DNA from: an uncultured Eubacteriales bacterium | GTDB taxonomy: Bacteria; Bacillota; Clostridia; Oscillospirales; CAG-272 | Direction: 5' to 3' | Assembly (NCBI GenBank): GCA_934503195.1 | Contig: CAKSVM010000130.1 | Coordinates: 1-6,293 of the forward strand | Length of the DNA stretch: 6,293 bases | Shown here: positions 1 to 6,231 of the stretch, piece after piece | How the letters are laid out: every line of letters starts with the position of its first letter | Position numbering within the stretch: position 1 is the stretch's first letter | The notes under the pieces: model-generated | What the model saw: the letters and a program-made list of their open reading frames with translations, nothing else | Database searches by the model: none | Told to the model about the DNA's origin: nothing | Position numbers and translations under genes: made by a program

Positions 1-41
1 TCCATGACGCATGGCACTCCCGTCCGGCAAAGCCCGGTTCT

Positions 42-1982
42 TCAGCAGACGGTCAGCGTTTCCCCGGCCTTGAGCGTGTATTCGTTTCTGTTCCAGATAA
101 CCTTTCCGCCCGGAATGTCGGCGCGGACGGTCAGCTTTCCATCGTGAAGCCCGACCTCGACGATTCCGTCTCCGACCGGAACCCTGCCGTTAAACTCTTT
201 GTAAAGTCCCGGATTCGGCTTCACCTCGAAGGTCTTCGAGCCGACCGAGGTCGGCTTCACGCCGAGGCAATAGCGGCCGAGCAGATACACGGGTCCGCTG
301 CCCCACGCGTGGCAGAGTGATTTTCCGTACTTCGAGCCGTACATTCCGTAGTGCGCGATTCCGTTCACGGTCGGGTCGTACTGCTCCCAGATCGTCGTCG
401 CACCGAGCTTCAGCATTCCGCCCCAGTAGGAGCCGATCATCCTCTGCGCGTAGTCGATCCGGCCGAGCTTGCAGAAGGCCATCAGCTCGTAGAACTCGAA
501 ATACGGAGTCGTGATCTTCGTGATCGCGTCGTTTTCAAGCACCGTCTTTTCGAGAAGGTGTGCCGTCTCTTCGTCGACGAAATCGAACAGAATCGAGAAG
601 ATCGCCGCGTGGCGCGTGACGTTCCGCCGTCCCGACGTGAAGCTGTCGATGAAGGCTTGCTTCTCGTCGTCCCAGTATTTTTCGAAGATCAGCTTCCGGA
701 GCTTTTCGGCGCGCTCGACAAAGTCGCCCTGATCCCCGACGACCTTGGAAAGGCTCTCCATCGCGTTGCAGGCCTGCCAGAGGAGAATCTGCTCGGCGCA
801 GACCGGGCCGTTCTTGTCGATGTCCGACCAGTCGATGAAGATCCAGTCGCCCGGACGCTGAACGACGAGTCCGTTTTCGTCGAGCCGCGAGACGATGAAG
901 TCATAGAGTGCCTTCGCGCGCGGATAGATGAACTTTATGAATTCCTCGTCGCCCGTCGTGAAATAATACTCGGCCGTGCCTATAAGAAGCAGCGCGGAAT
1001 AGTCGTTGATCCGGTTGACGTGTTCTAGAACCGGAGGCTTTCCGTAAAGCGCGGTGATTGTCCGGCGGTTGAGCGCGCGGTCGGCGAAGAGGTAATCGTT
1101 GACCATGTACGACTGATAAGCGTCGCCCGACCAGCACCAGCGGTCGCGCTTGATTCCGTCGAGCAGGAACTCGCGGCTGTTTAAGTGGAAGGTATAGCGG
1201 CAGATGTCGAAGATCTTTCCGACCTCGGGATCGTCGCAGGTGAACCCGGCTTTGTAATCCTCGTGGACGAGTTCGAGGAAGGCCTTGACGTTTGTCGCGT
1301 CCTCGGTGATTGTCACGTATCTGAACGCGCGGGGGACGAGCAGCTGTTCGCCGCCGCCGACCTTTTCGAGGAGGAGCGTGTTTTCGGGATCCGAAGCCTC
1401 CTCCGCGGTTTCGCCGTAATAAACCGTCGCGCCTGATTCGGTCGAGAATCCGAGCTTCGCGAAAAGCTCCTTTCCGAAGTCGTAAAGCGTTCCGAGGTCG
1501 GTCTTTGTCGTCTTCACCGGGAGAATTTCGGTGTACTCGAAGGGGAAGACCTCGACGTTGTCGTCGGGCGAATAATACGCCGGCTCGTCCCCGGCGAAAT
1601 TCTCGCGCAGCGCGGTTCCGGGCGAGCATTTCCACGTGCGGTCGGAGACGAGCTGATCCGATTCGCAGAAGATCGCGGGGAGTCCGTCGTATTTTATGAC
1701 GACGACCTCGATCCGGTGGTCTCCGGCCGGAACCCCGATTCTTTCGCCGCGCGGATAACGCTTTCCGTCGAGAAGCGCGTAGCACTTGCAGTTGGCGTGG
1801 ATGATTATGTAGCCGTCGCGCTCGAAAGTGAAGCTCTTCTCAAAGTCGACGCGCGGCCAGACGTTTGAGAGTCCCCACATCGAGGGGTATTCCGCGCCGA
1901 ATTCCTCGCGGCGCGAGTGGAGGAGCATCGAGTGGTAGATTTCGTAGTCACCGGGGAACCAGATCCAGCGTGAGTTGTTCAT
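42..1982 (-). CDS. GH78-like glycoside hydrolase (alpha-L-rhamnosidase family), compact cytoplasmic form
   Basis: A 646-residue protein that resembles the six-hairpin (alpha/alpha)6 catalytic domain of GH78 alpha-L-rhamnosidases, which remove terminal L-rhamnose from glycans and plant glycosides. Residues about 45-110 look like a beta-rich N-terminal module, about 245-575 the helical barrel, and about 576-646 a beta-rich C-terminal domain. The acid-loop motif is D275-G-I-K-R-D280-R-W-C-W-S-G-D287, aligning with the family pattern DxPxREx(R)xWTGD; the likely general-acid Glu is Asp here (D280). The likely base is E533 in TTIWE (529-533), followed by the CHAWGSGP signature (557-564). No signal peptide or membrane segment is visible, so it probably acts in the cytoplasm on imported oligosaccharides. 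It is shorter than many GH78 enzymes (often about 900 residues) and seems to lack their extra N-terminal beta domains. The ATG start overlaps the upstream methyltransferase stop and has a good AAGGAG site. The family call is firm; the rhamnose substrate is not proven. Confidence 0.8.
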   Translation of the reverse strand: MNNSRWIWFPGDYEIYHSMLLHSRREEFGAEYPSMWGLSNVWPRVDFEKSFTFERDGYIIIHANCKCYALLDGKRYPRGERIGVPAGDHRIEVVVIKYDGLPAIFCESDQLVSDRTWKCSPGTALRENFAGDEPAYYSPDDNVEVFPFEYTEILPVKTTKTDLGTLYDFGKELFAKLGFSTESGATVYYGETAEEASDPENTLLLEKVGGGEQLLVPRAFRYVTITEDATNVKAFLELVHEDYKAGFTCDDPEVGKIFDICRYTFHLNSREFLLDGIKRDRWCWSGDAYQSYMVNDYLFADRALNRRTITALYGKPPVLEHVNRINDYSALLLIGTAEYYFTTGDEEFIKFIYPRAKALYDFIVSRLDENGLVVQRPGDWIFIDWSDIDKNGPVCAEQILLWQACNAMESLSKVVGDQGDFVERAEKLRKLIFEKYWDDEKQAFIDSFTSGRRNVTRHAAIFSILFDFVDEETAHLLEKTVLENDAITKITTPYFEFYELMAFCKLGRIDYAQRMIGSYWGGMLKLGATTIWEQYDPTVNGIAHYGMYGSKYGKSLCHAWGSGPVYLLGRYCLGVKPTSVGSKTFEVKPNPGLYKEFNGRVPVGDGIVEVGLHDGKLTVRADIPGGKVIWNRNEYTLKAGETLTVC

Positions 1983-3154
1983 TTGTTTTTCTCCTTATGG
2001 AATTTATTGTCATTTCTGAAATCCTTATTCAGGTCATTTCTGAAGTACTGATAGTATCCGCACTTGATCATACCGTTGTAGAGCGTTCTCACCTTGTCGG
2101 CGCGGCGGCCGTAGAGCAGCTGGAAATCCGGGACGCTCGAAAGAATGTAGATCTGCCACGGCGAAAGTTTTGAGAAGCACTGACCCATCGCGCGGTAGAG
2201 AGTCTGAACCTCGGCGTCGGTCGAAAGGCGTTCGCCGTAGGGGGGATTGCAGACGATCGTCGCGCGGCGGTCGGCCTTGACGATTTCGGTCGCGTTACGG
2301 ACGAAGCATTTGATATGCGCTCCCATGTCGGCGCGCTTTATGTTCGCGCGGGCGAGGTCGACCATGTGCGGGTCGATGTCGCTCGAATAGACCTCGAACT
2401 TCGACTCGGTTATCTTTGATTTTGCCTCCTCGCGGGCGTCCGACCAGATTTTTTCGGGGAGGTCATAGAATTCCTCGGCGGCGAAATTCCGGCCGAGACC
2501 GGGGGCGGTGTTCGTCATCATCAGCGCGGCCTCGATGCCGATCGTTCCCGAGCCGCAGAAGGGATCCCAGAGGAGAACCTCTTCGCGCGGGCGGGAGAGC
2601 TTCACCATCGCGGCGGCGAGGGTTTCGCGAAGCGGCGCGACTCCGGCGGCGGGTCGGTATCCGCGCTTATGGAGAGCTGTGCCCGAGGTGTCGATCATCA
2701 GCGTCGCGACGTCCTTTAAGATGAAGAACTCGATCTGATATTTGACGCCGTCCTCCCTGAACCACGAGATATCGTACTCGGCCGAGAGGCGGTTGACGAT
2801 CGCCTTTTTGACGATTGACTGGCAGTCGGGGATGCTGGTCAGCGTCGATTTGATGCTGTGACCCTTGACGGGGAAGGCGTCGTCCTTGCCGATCCAGTTT
2901 TCCCACGGGAGGGAATTCGTTCCGTCGAAAAGCTCGGTGAAGGTTGAAGCGGAGAAGCTTCCCATCTTGATGTAGAGTCTTTCGGCGAAGCGGAGGTTGA
3001 TATTGCATCTGGCGATAGCGGCGAGGTCTCCCTTAAAGGTGACGCGGCCGTCGATGGTTTCGGTCCGTTCGTAGCCCAGGGCTTCAATCTCCTCGCCAAG
3101 GAGCGATTCGAGTCCGAAAAGGCAGGTCGCGACGTATTCGTAGGTCTGGTTCAT
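1979..3154 (-). CDS. rlmL: THUMP-domain class I rRNA methyltransferase, RlmL/YpsC family (23S rRNA guanine-N2)
   Basis: A 391-residue SAM-dependent RNA methyltransferase. Residues about 1-65 match the N-terminal ferredoxin-like part (TCLFGLE near the start), about 66-157 the THUMP RNA-binding domain, and about 165-370 the Rossmann methylase domain of the UPF0020 family. Visible motifs are HKRGYR (162-167), the SAM-binding motif I DPFCGSGTIGIEAA (197-210), an acidic SSDIDP after strand 2 (257-262), and the catalytic NPPYGERL (303-310), as expected for N2-guanine methylation. E. coli RlmL methylates G2445 of 23S rRNA, and B. subtilis YpsC is the short homologue without the RlmK half; this protein has that short architecture. 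The ATG at 3154 has a GGAG six bases upstream. The last 20 or so residues form an Asn/Lys-rich tail with a FRND repeat, beyond the usual YYQYF ending. The stop overlaps the next gene by 4 bases. The exact rRNA target is inferred from family. Confidence 0.9.
   Translation of the reverse strand: MNQTYEYVATCLFGLESLLGEEIEALGYERTETIDGRVTFKGDLAAIARCNINLRFAERLYIKMGSFSASTFTELFDGTNSLPWENWIGKDDAFPVKGHSIKSTLTSIPDCQSIVKKAIVNRLSAEYDISWFREDGVKYQIEFFILKDVATLMIDTSGTALHKRGYRPAAGVAPLRETLAAAMVKLSRPREEVLLWDPFCGSGTIGIEAALMMTNTAPGLGRNFAAEEFYDLPEKIWSDAREEAKSKITESKFEVYSSDIDPHMVDLARANIKRADMGAHIKCFVRNATEIVKADRRATIVCNPPYGERLSTDAEVQTLYRAMGQCFSKLSPWQIYILSSVPDFQLLYGRRADKVRTLYNGMIKCGYYQYFRNDLNKDFRNDNKFHKEKNK
1991..1996 (-). 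promoter_or_regulatory. Ribosome binding site of the GH78-like gene
   Basis: AAGGAG on the minus strand, 8 bases before the ATG at 1982. It lies inside the last codons of the upstream methyltransferase gene, so the downstream gene can be translated by coupling or by direct initiation. It confirms the ATG at 1982 as the start. Confidence 0.8.
2009..2044 (-). repeat. 24-base-period direct repeat in the rlmL-like 3' end
   Basis: The plus-strand string GTCATTTCTGAA occurs at 2009-2020 and again at 2033-2044, exactly 24 bases apart. On the minus strand it encodes FRND twice (residues 371-374 and 379-382), so it is an in-frame duplication of eight codons in the extra C-terminal tail. Confidence 0.75.
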
Positions 3155-3160
3155 CTGGTA

Positions 3161-3164
3161 CTCC
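3161..3164 (-). promoter_or_regulatory. Ribosome binding site of the rlmL-like gene
   Basis: GGAG on the minus strand, six bases before the ATG at 3154. It is a modest core site but correctly spaced, and it supports the chosen start. Confidence 0.6.
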
Positions 3165-3176
3165 GTGTGTTAAGAA

Positions 3177-3204
3177 TTTGTAAAATGTTGAATCTGCTGT
3201 TGAA
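3177..3204 (-). promoter_or_regulatory. Possible weak minus-strand promoter for the rlmL-GH78 unit
   Basis: Reading leftward, TTCAAC (3204-3199) is followed after 16 bases by TACAAA (3182-3177). The -10 matches the sigma-A consensus at 4 of 6 and the -35 at 3 of 6. It would start transcription about 15 bases before the ATG, with the GGAG included. Its -35 shares bases with the plus-strand -35 of the toxin-antitoxin promoter. The match is poor, and other AT-rich positions in this region could serve instead. Confidence 0.25.
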
Positions 3205-3228
3205 TTTTAAGAAAAAATATGCTACAAT
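3200..3228 (+). promoter_or_regulatory. Sigma-A-type promoter of the toxin-antitoxin operon
   Basis: TTGAAT (3200-3205), a 17-base spacer, then TACAAT (3223-3228) with an extended -10 TG at 3220-3221. Both boxes are close to TTGACA/TATAAT and the spacing is ideal. Transcription would begin near 3235, leaving about 30 bases of leader before the antitoxin ATG. An 8-base direct repeat TGTTGAAT (3186-3193 and 3198-3205, 12 bases apart) overlaps the -35 and could be an operator half-site pair; that is speculation. Confidence 0.75.
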
Positions 3229-3250
3229 ATAAGTGGATAATCAAATTGTG

Positions 3251-3257
3251 AAGGAGG
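3251..3257 (+). promoter_or_regulatory. Ribosome binding site deciding the antitoxin start
   Basis: AAGGAGG, a near-perfect anti-16S match, lies 8 bases before the ATG at 3266. An in-frame GTG at 3233 would add 11 residues, but it lies at the predicted transcription start and has no such site, so ATG 3266 is the real start. Confidence 0.9.
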
Positions 3258-3265
3258 GATTTTTA

Positions 3266-3520
3266 ATGCCGAACATAAAACCCGTATCCGATCTTCGGAG
3301 CTACAACGAGGTGCTTAAGGACGTCGCGGTCGGCGAGCCGGTTTTCCTGACCAAGAACGGGAGAGGGCGTTACGCCATCGTCGATATGGAGGAGTATGAG
3401 CGGACGAACGCGATCATGAAGCTCATGGCAGACCTTGAACACGGCCGCGCTTCCGGAAGAGAGAAAGGTTATATCGACTTTGATGACGTTCTGAAGTCGC
3501 TTGGTATAGACGATGTATAA
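3266..3520 (+). CDS. Type II antitoxin, Phd/YefM family
   Basis: An 84-residue protein with the Phd/YefM fold signature: the N-terminal IKPVSDLRSYNEVLKDV (4-20), then GEPVFLTKNGRGRYAIVDMEEYE (23-45), the typical dimerisation and DNA-binding half. The acidic C-terminal tail (about 46-84, with DFDDVLKSLGIDDV at the end) would wrap and neutralise the toxin. In known systems the antitoxin dimer also represses its own promoter, more strongly when bound to toxin. Here the promoter is immediately upstream and the toxin gene overlaps the antitoxin's last eight bases, the usual antitoxin-first order. Length is standard for the family. Family assignment is secure; the operator and its cognate specificity are not visible. 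Confidence 0.9.
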   Translation: MPNIKPVSDLRSYNEVLKDVAVGEPVFLTKNGRGRYAIVDMEEYERTNAIMKLMADLEHGRASGREKGYIDFDDVLKSLGIDDV

Positions 3521-3824
3521 GATAAAGTTTTCCGCGGACGCGGATCAGGATATCAGAGAGATCTACGAATACCTGAAAAATGAGTATGGCTCTGAGGAAC
3601 TCGCGAAAAACACCACCAGAAAGATCGGACAGCGGATAAGACAGCTTGAGATTTTTCCTGAGAGTGGAGCCTTGCTGGAGTCGATCGTCGGATGGCCGAC
3701 GGATTTCAGATTCCTTGTCAGCGGTCAGTATCTGATCTTCTACACGATCGAAGGAAAGCGTGTACAGATTGAGCGGATAATTTACGGGAGAAGAAATTAT
3801 TACAATATCCTCTTCGGCAAGTAA
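3513..3824 (+). CDS. Type II toxin, RelE/ParE superfamily (ParE-like)
   Basis: A 103-residue protein with the superfamily layout: strand 1 (YKIKFSADAD, 2-11), two helices (DIREIYEYLKNEYG and about 28-47), then the C-terminal sheet FRFLVSGQYLIFYTIEG (65-81) and VQIERIIYGRRNYYNILF (84-101). The YLIFY and GRRNY pattern is closer to ParE-type proteins, some of which poison DNA gyrase, than to RelE mRNA interferases: where RelE has its catalytic Arg in YRLVY, this protein has Leu (L74). That distinction is inference from motifs. The ATG at 3513 overlaps the antitoxin stop by 8 bases and has no clear ribosome binding site, so translation probably depends on coupling, which keeps toxin below antitoxin. 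GC hand-counted over 3541-3780 is 115/240 (48%), lower than sampled pyr gene segments (57-68%), consistent with horizontal origin. The frame is intact. Confidence 0.88.
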   Translation: MYKIKFSADADQDIREIYEYLKNEYGSEELAKNTTRKIGQRIRQLEIFPESGALLESIVGWPTDFRFLVSGQYLIFYTIEGKRVQIERIIYGRRNYYNILFGK

Positions 3825-3876
3825 TATGATACCACAAAAAAGGACATTTGTCAATAGGCGGACTGAAATCATCCTG

Positions 3877-3903
3877 AAAAAGGCGGTTTTCGGCCGCTTT
3901 TTT
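3877..3903 (+). terminator. Intrinsic terminator after the toxin-antitoxin operon
   Basis: GCGG (3883-3886) pairs with CCGC (3894-3897) around a seven-base loop; a run of A (3877-3881) can extend the stem by pairing with the T run (3898-3903) across one bulged G. Six T residues follow the stem. Because the left flank is A-rich it could also work on the minus strand. It separates the toxin gene from the pyr promoter 16 bases further on. Confidence 0.65.
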
Positions 3904-3918
3904 ATGCGCTTTTTGCCC

Positions 3919-3947
3919 TTGACATATCATCGGATCTATGGTAAAAT
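3919..3947 (+). promoter_or_regulatory. Strong sigma-A-type promoter of the pyrCF operon
   Basis: A perfect TTGACA (3919-3924), a 17-base spacer, and TAAAAT (3942-3947) with an extended -10 TG at 3939-3940. Transcription should begin near 3954, giving a leader of only about 24 bases before the pyrC ATG. That is too short for a PyrR-type attenuator, so any pyrimidine control must act differently or elsewhere. Confidence 0.85.
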
Positions 3948-3967
3948 ATAATGTAGAAATTCTGAAA

Positions 3968-3972
3968 GGAAG
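3968..3972 (+). promoter_or_regulatory. Ribosome binding site of pyrC
   Basis: GGAAG within GAAAGGAAGAA (3964-3974), five bases before the ATG at 3978. The same 11-base string precedes pyrF (5244-5254), so the two genes share an initiation context. Confidence 0.75.
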
Positions 3973-3977
3973 AAACA

Positions 3978-5258
3978 ATGGAACTTCTCATAAAAAACGT
4001 CCGCCTTGTAACGTCAGGCGGGGAAGAATTCTGCTCGGTCGGTGTGTCGGACGGGAGGATCGCGGCGAAATTTGCCGCTCCCGACGGGATCATCGCCGAC
4101 CGCGTCGTCGACGGGGAGGGGAAATATCTCATTCCCGGACTCATCGATCTGCACGTCCATTTCCGCGACCCCGGCTTTGAGTACAAGGAGGATATCATCT
4201 CCGGCTCGAAATGCGCGGCGGCGGGCGGCGTGACGTCGGTCTTCTGTATGCCGAACACAAAGCCGGTCTGCGACAATCCGGAGACGCTCTCGTACATTCT
4301 CGGAAAGGCGAAATCCGCGTCCTGCCGGGTATTTCAGGTCGGCGCGATCACGAAGGGGCTTGAAAGCCGTGAGATCTGCGATCTCGTCTCGCTTAAAAAT
4401 TCCGGCGCGGCGGCATTTTCGGACGACGGAAAGCCGGTCATGACCTCCGCGATGCTCAGGGACGCGATGAAAATCGCCGCGGCGAACGATTTTCTCATCA
4501 TGTCGCACTGCGAGGAGATGACGCTCGCGGGCGGGGCGATGAACGAGGGCGTGACCTCACGAAGGCTCGGACTCCGCGGGACGCCGGACATCTGCGAGGA
4601 CATCGCGACGGTTCGCGACATTCTGGTCGCCGGGGACACGGGGTGCCGTCTTCACGTCTGCCACGTCTCGACGCGCGGCTCGCTCGACGCGATCCGCGCC
4701 GCGAAGAAGCGGGGAGTGAAGGTCACCTGCGAGACCTGCCCGCACTACTTCACGCTGACCGACGAGGATGTTCCGGTCTATGGCGCGAACGCGAAGATGA
4801 ATCCTCCGCTGCGGTCAAAGGACGATCTTGACGCGGTGATTGAGGCGATAATCGACGGGACGATCGACTGCGTCTCAACCGACCACGCGCCGCATTCCGA
4901 AGCCGAGAAGGCGGTCGGGCTTGAAAAGGCTCCGAACGGGATCATCGGGCTTCAGACGTCGTTCATCGCGGCCTACACGGCTCTCGTCGTGCCGGGTCAC
5001 ATCAGCTTCGGGAAGCTCATTGAGCTGATGGCTGAGAATCCGGCGAAGGTGACCGGGCTTGACCGGCTCGGATTCGGGCGGCTCGACATCGGAAGCCCGG
5101 CAGATTTCGCGATTGTTTCTGTCGGAGTCGAAAATGTTCTGAAGCGCGAGGATCTCGCCGGAAAGTCGGCGAACACGCCGTTTATCGGAAAGAAATTCGC
5201 CGCGAGGGTTGAGAAGACCTTTGTCGGCGGCGAGTTAAAATTTGAAAGGAAGAATTAA
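3978..5258 (+). CDS. pyrC: Dihydroorotase, class I
   Basis: A 426-residue cytoplasmic zinc amidohydrolase that reversibly cyclises N-carbamoyl-L-aspartate to L-dihydroorotate, step 3 of de novo UMP synthesis. The class I signatures are all present: DLHVHFRDPG (57-66) with metal ligands H59 and H61 and substrate-binding R63; MPNT (91-94) with N93; FSDDG (147-151), where class I enzymes use an Asp bridge rather than a carboxylated Lys; SHCE with H177; CHVST with H229; NAKMNPPLR (271-279); and TDHAPH (301-306) with catalytic D302. The C-terminal beta domain includes GSPADFAIV (372-380), typical of amidohydrolases. Length is normal for class I (about 425). The start is fixed by the ribosome site and promoter just upstream. 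pyrF follows after one base. No key residue is missing, so the enzyme should be active. Confidence 0.97.
   Translation: MELLIKNVRLVTSGGEEFCSVGVSDGRIAAKFAAPDGIIADRVVDGEGKYLIPGLIDLHVHFRDPGFEYKEDIISGSKCAAAGGVTSVFCMPNTKPVCDNPETLSYILGKAKSASCRVFQVGAITKGLESREICDLVSLKNSGAAAFSDDGKPVMTSAMLRDAMKIAAANDFLIMSHCEEMTLAGGAMNEGVTSRRLGLRGTPDICEDIATVRDILVAGDTGCRLHVCHVSTRGSLDAIRAAKKRGVKVTCETCPHYFTLTDEDVPVYGANAKMNPPLRSKDDLDAVIEAIIDGTIDCVSTDHAPHSEAEKAVGLEKAPNGIIGLQTSFIAAYTALVVPGHISFGKLIELMAENPAKVTGLDRLGFGRLDIGSPADFAIVSVGVENVLKREDLAGKSANTPFIGKKFAARVEKTFVGGELKFERKN
5247..5252 (+). promoter_or_regulatory. Ribosome binding site deciding the pyrF start
   Basis: AGGAAG lies within the last codons of pyrC, seven bases before the ATG at 5260. 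A TTG at 5242 in the same frame would add six residues but precedes this site, so the ATG at 5260 is preferred. Confidence 0.8.
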
Positions 5259-5259
5259 A

Positions 5260-6180
5260 ATGTCATTTGAACCGCTTATTTCGAAGATCATCGAGAAAAA
5301 CAACGCGACGGTGATGGGGCTTGACCCGATCCTCGACTACATTCCCGAGGGAATAAAATCGAAGGCCGTAAACGAGTACGGCGACAGCTTCAGGGCGGCG
5401 GGCGAGGCGATTTTCGAGTTCAACAAGTCGCTTATCGACGCGGCGGCTGATCTGATTCCGGCGGTGAAGCCGCAGTCGGCGTTCTACGAGATGTACGGGA
5501 TCGAGGGGCTTAACGCGCTCGAAAAGACGATCGACTACGCGAAAAAGGCCGGACTTTACGTGATTCTCGACGTCAAGCGCAACGATATCGGCAACACGGC
5601 GGGTGCGTACGCGAAGGCCTTCCTTGGCGAGACGAAGCTTTTCGGGCATTCGGAATCGGCGACTCCGGTCGACTGCGTGACGGTGAATCCGTATCTCGGA
5701 ATCGACGGAATCGAGCCGTTCATTAAGGAAGCGGTCGGCGCGGACAAGTCGATGTTCATACTCGTTAAGACGTCGAACAAGTCGTCGGGCGATTTTCAGG
5801 ATCTCGATTTCGGCGGGAAGACGCTTTACCGGAGAGTCGGCGAGAAGGTTGAGGAGTGGGGTGCGGCTTACCTTGGCGAGTCGGGGTATTCGCCGTGCGG
5901 CGCGGTGGTCGGCGCGACCTATCCGGCTCAGCTGACCGAGCTTAGAAAGGCACTTCCTCACACCTTCTTCCTGATTCCGGGCTACGGCGCGCAGGGCGGC
6001 GCGGCGAAGGATATCGCGGGGGCGTTTGACGCGAAGGGTCTCGGCGCGATCGTGAACTCGTCAAGAGCATTGATGTGCGCGTACCAGAAGGCGGGGGACG
6101 ACGGAACGAATCTCGCGAAACACACGCGCGAGGCGGTCATCGCGATGCGCGACGATATAAACTCGGTGCGGTTTGGCTGA
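5260..6180 (+). CDS. pyrF: Orotidine 5'-phosphate decarboxylase, type 2 (long form)
   Basis: A 306-residue TIM-barrel enzyme that decarboxylates OMP to UMP, the last step of de novo pyrimidine synthesis. It is the long 'type 2' form found in clostridia and actinobacteria rather than the roughly 240-residue E. coli type. Visible motifs are GLDP (20-23), AVKPQSAFYE (68-77) with K70, the catalytic LDVKRNDIGNTA (103-114) carrying the Asp-Lys-Asp set D104, K106 and D109, TVNPYLG (141-147), ILVKTSNKSS (167-176), GAVVGATYP (214-222), the phosphate-binding PGYGAQGG (240-247), and NSSR (266-269) with R269. Many type 2 enzymes have Gly where this one has N108 in the KRxD segment; this is not a catalytic position. 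The ATG at 5260 follows the pyrC stop by one base, so the genes are translationally linked. In related genomes pyrK and pyrD often follow, but the window shows no such gene start. Confidence 0.96.
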   Translation: MSFEPLISKIIEKNNATVMGLDPILDYIPEGIKSKAVNEYGDSFRAAGEAIFEFNKSLIDAAADLIPAVKPQSAFYEMYGIEGLNALEKTIDYAKKAGLYVILDVKRNDIGNTAGAYAKAFLGETKLFGHSESATPVDCVTVNPYLGIDGIEPFIKEAVGADKSMFILVKTSNKSSGDFQDLDFGGKTLYRRVGEKVEEWGAAYLGESGYSPCGAVVGATYPAQLTELRKALPHTFFLIPGYGAQGGAAKDIAGAFDAKGLGAIVNSSRALMCAYQKAGDDGTNLAKHTREAVIAMRDDINSVRFG

Positions 6181-6231
6181 GGGCAGCGGTCGGAGGGATG
6201 ACTCTTTTTGAGTCTGAACTTTGCGGCGGCG

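Noticed and set aside
1..41. Possible terminator or new gene start on the minus strand after the GH78-like gene
   Set aside because: There is only a 4-pair CCGG stem without a T run, and an ATG at 12-10 with a GGGAG four bases before it leaves just four codons before the window edge; neither can be supported.
351..1028. 225-residue plus-strand open frame antisense to the GH78-like gene
   Set aside because: It lies wholly inside a gene with clear family motifs, has no recognisable domain, and is rich in Arg, Val and Asp as expected of a mirror frame of GC-rich coding DNA.
901..1785. 294-residue minus-strand open frame inside the GH78-like gene
   Set aside because: Extremely Arg-rich and low in normal protein patterns; an out-of-frame shadow of the real gene.
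3233..3265. GTG-initiated 11-residue N-terminal extension of the antitoxin
   Set aside because: The GTG falls at the predicted transcription start and the strong AAGGAGG sits downstream of it, serving the ATG at 3266.
3947..3952. Perfect TATAAT as an alternative pyr -10 box
   Set aside because: It would be 22 bases from TTGACA, too far for a normal promoter, while TAAAAT at 3942 has the ideal 17-base spacing.
5242..5259. TTG-initiated six-residue extension of PyrF
   Set aside because: It starts before the AGGAAG site and overlaps the end of pyrC; the ATG at 5260 has the proper spacing.
5263..5961. 232-residue minus-strand open frame opposite pyrF
   Set aside because: Complementary to a fully conserved pyrF; Arg/Leu/Val-rich shadow with no motif.
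6200..6214. GACTC-TTTTT-GAGTC small inverted repeat after pyrF
   Set aside because: Only five pairs with the T residues in the loop rather than after the stem; too weak to call a terminator.
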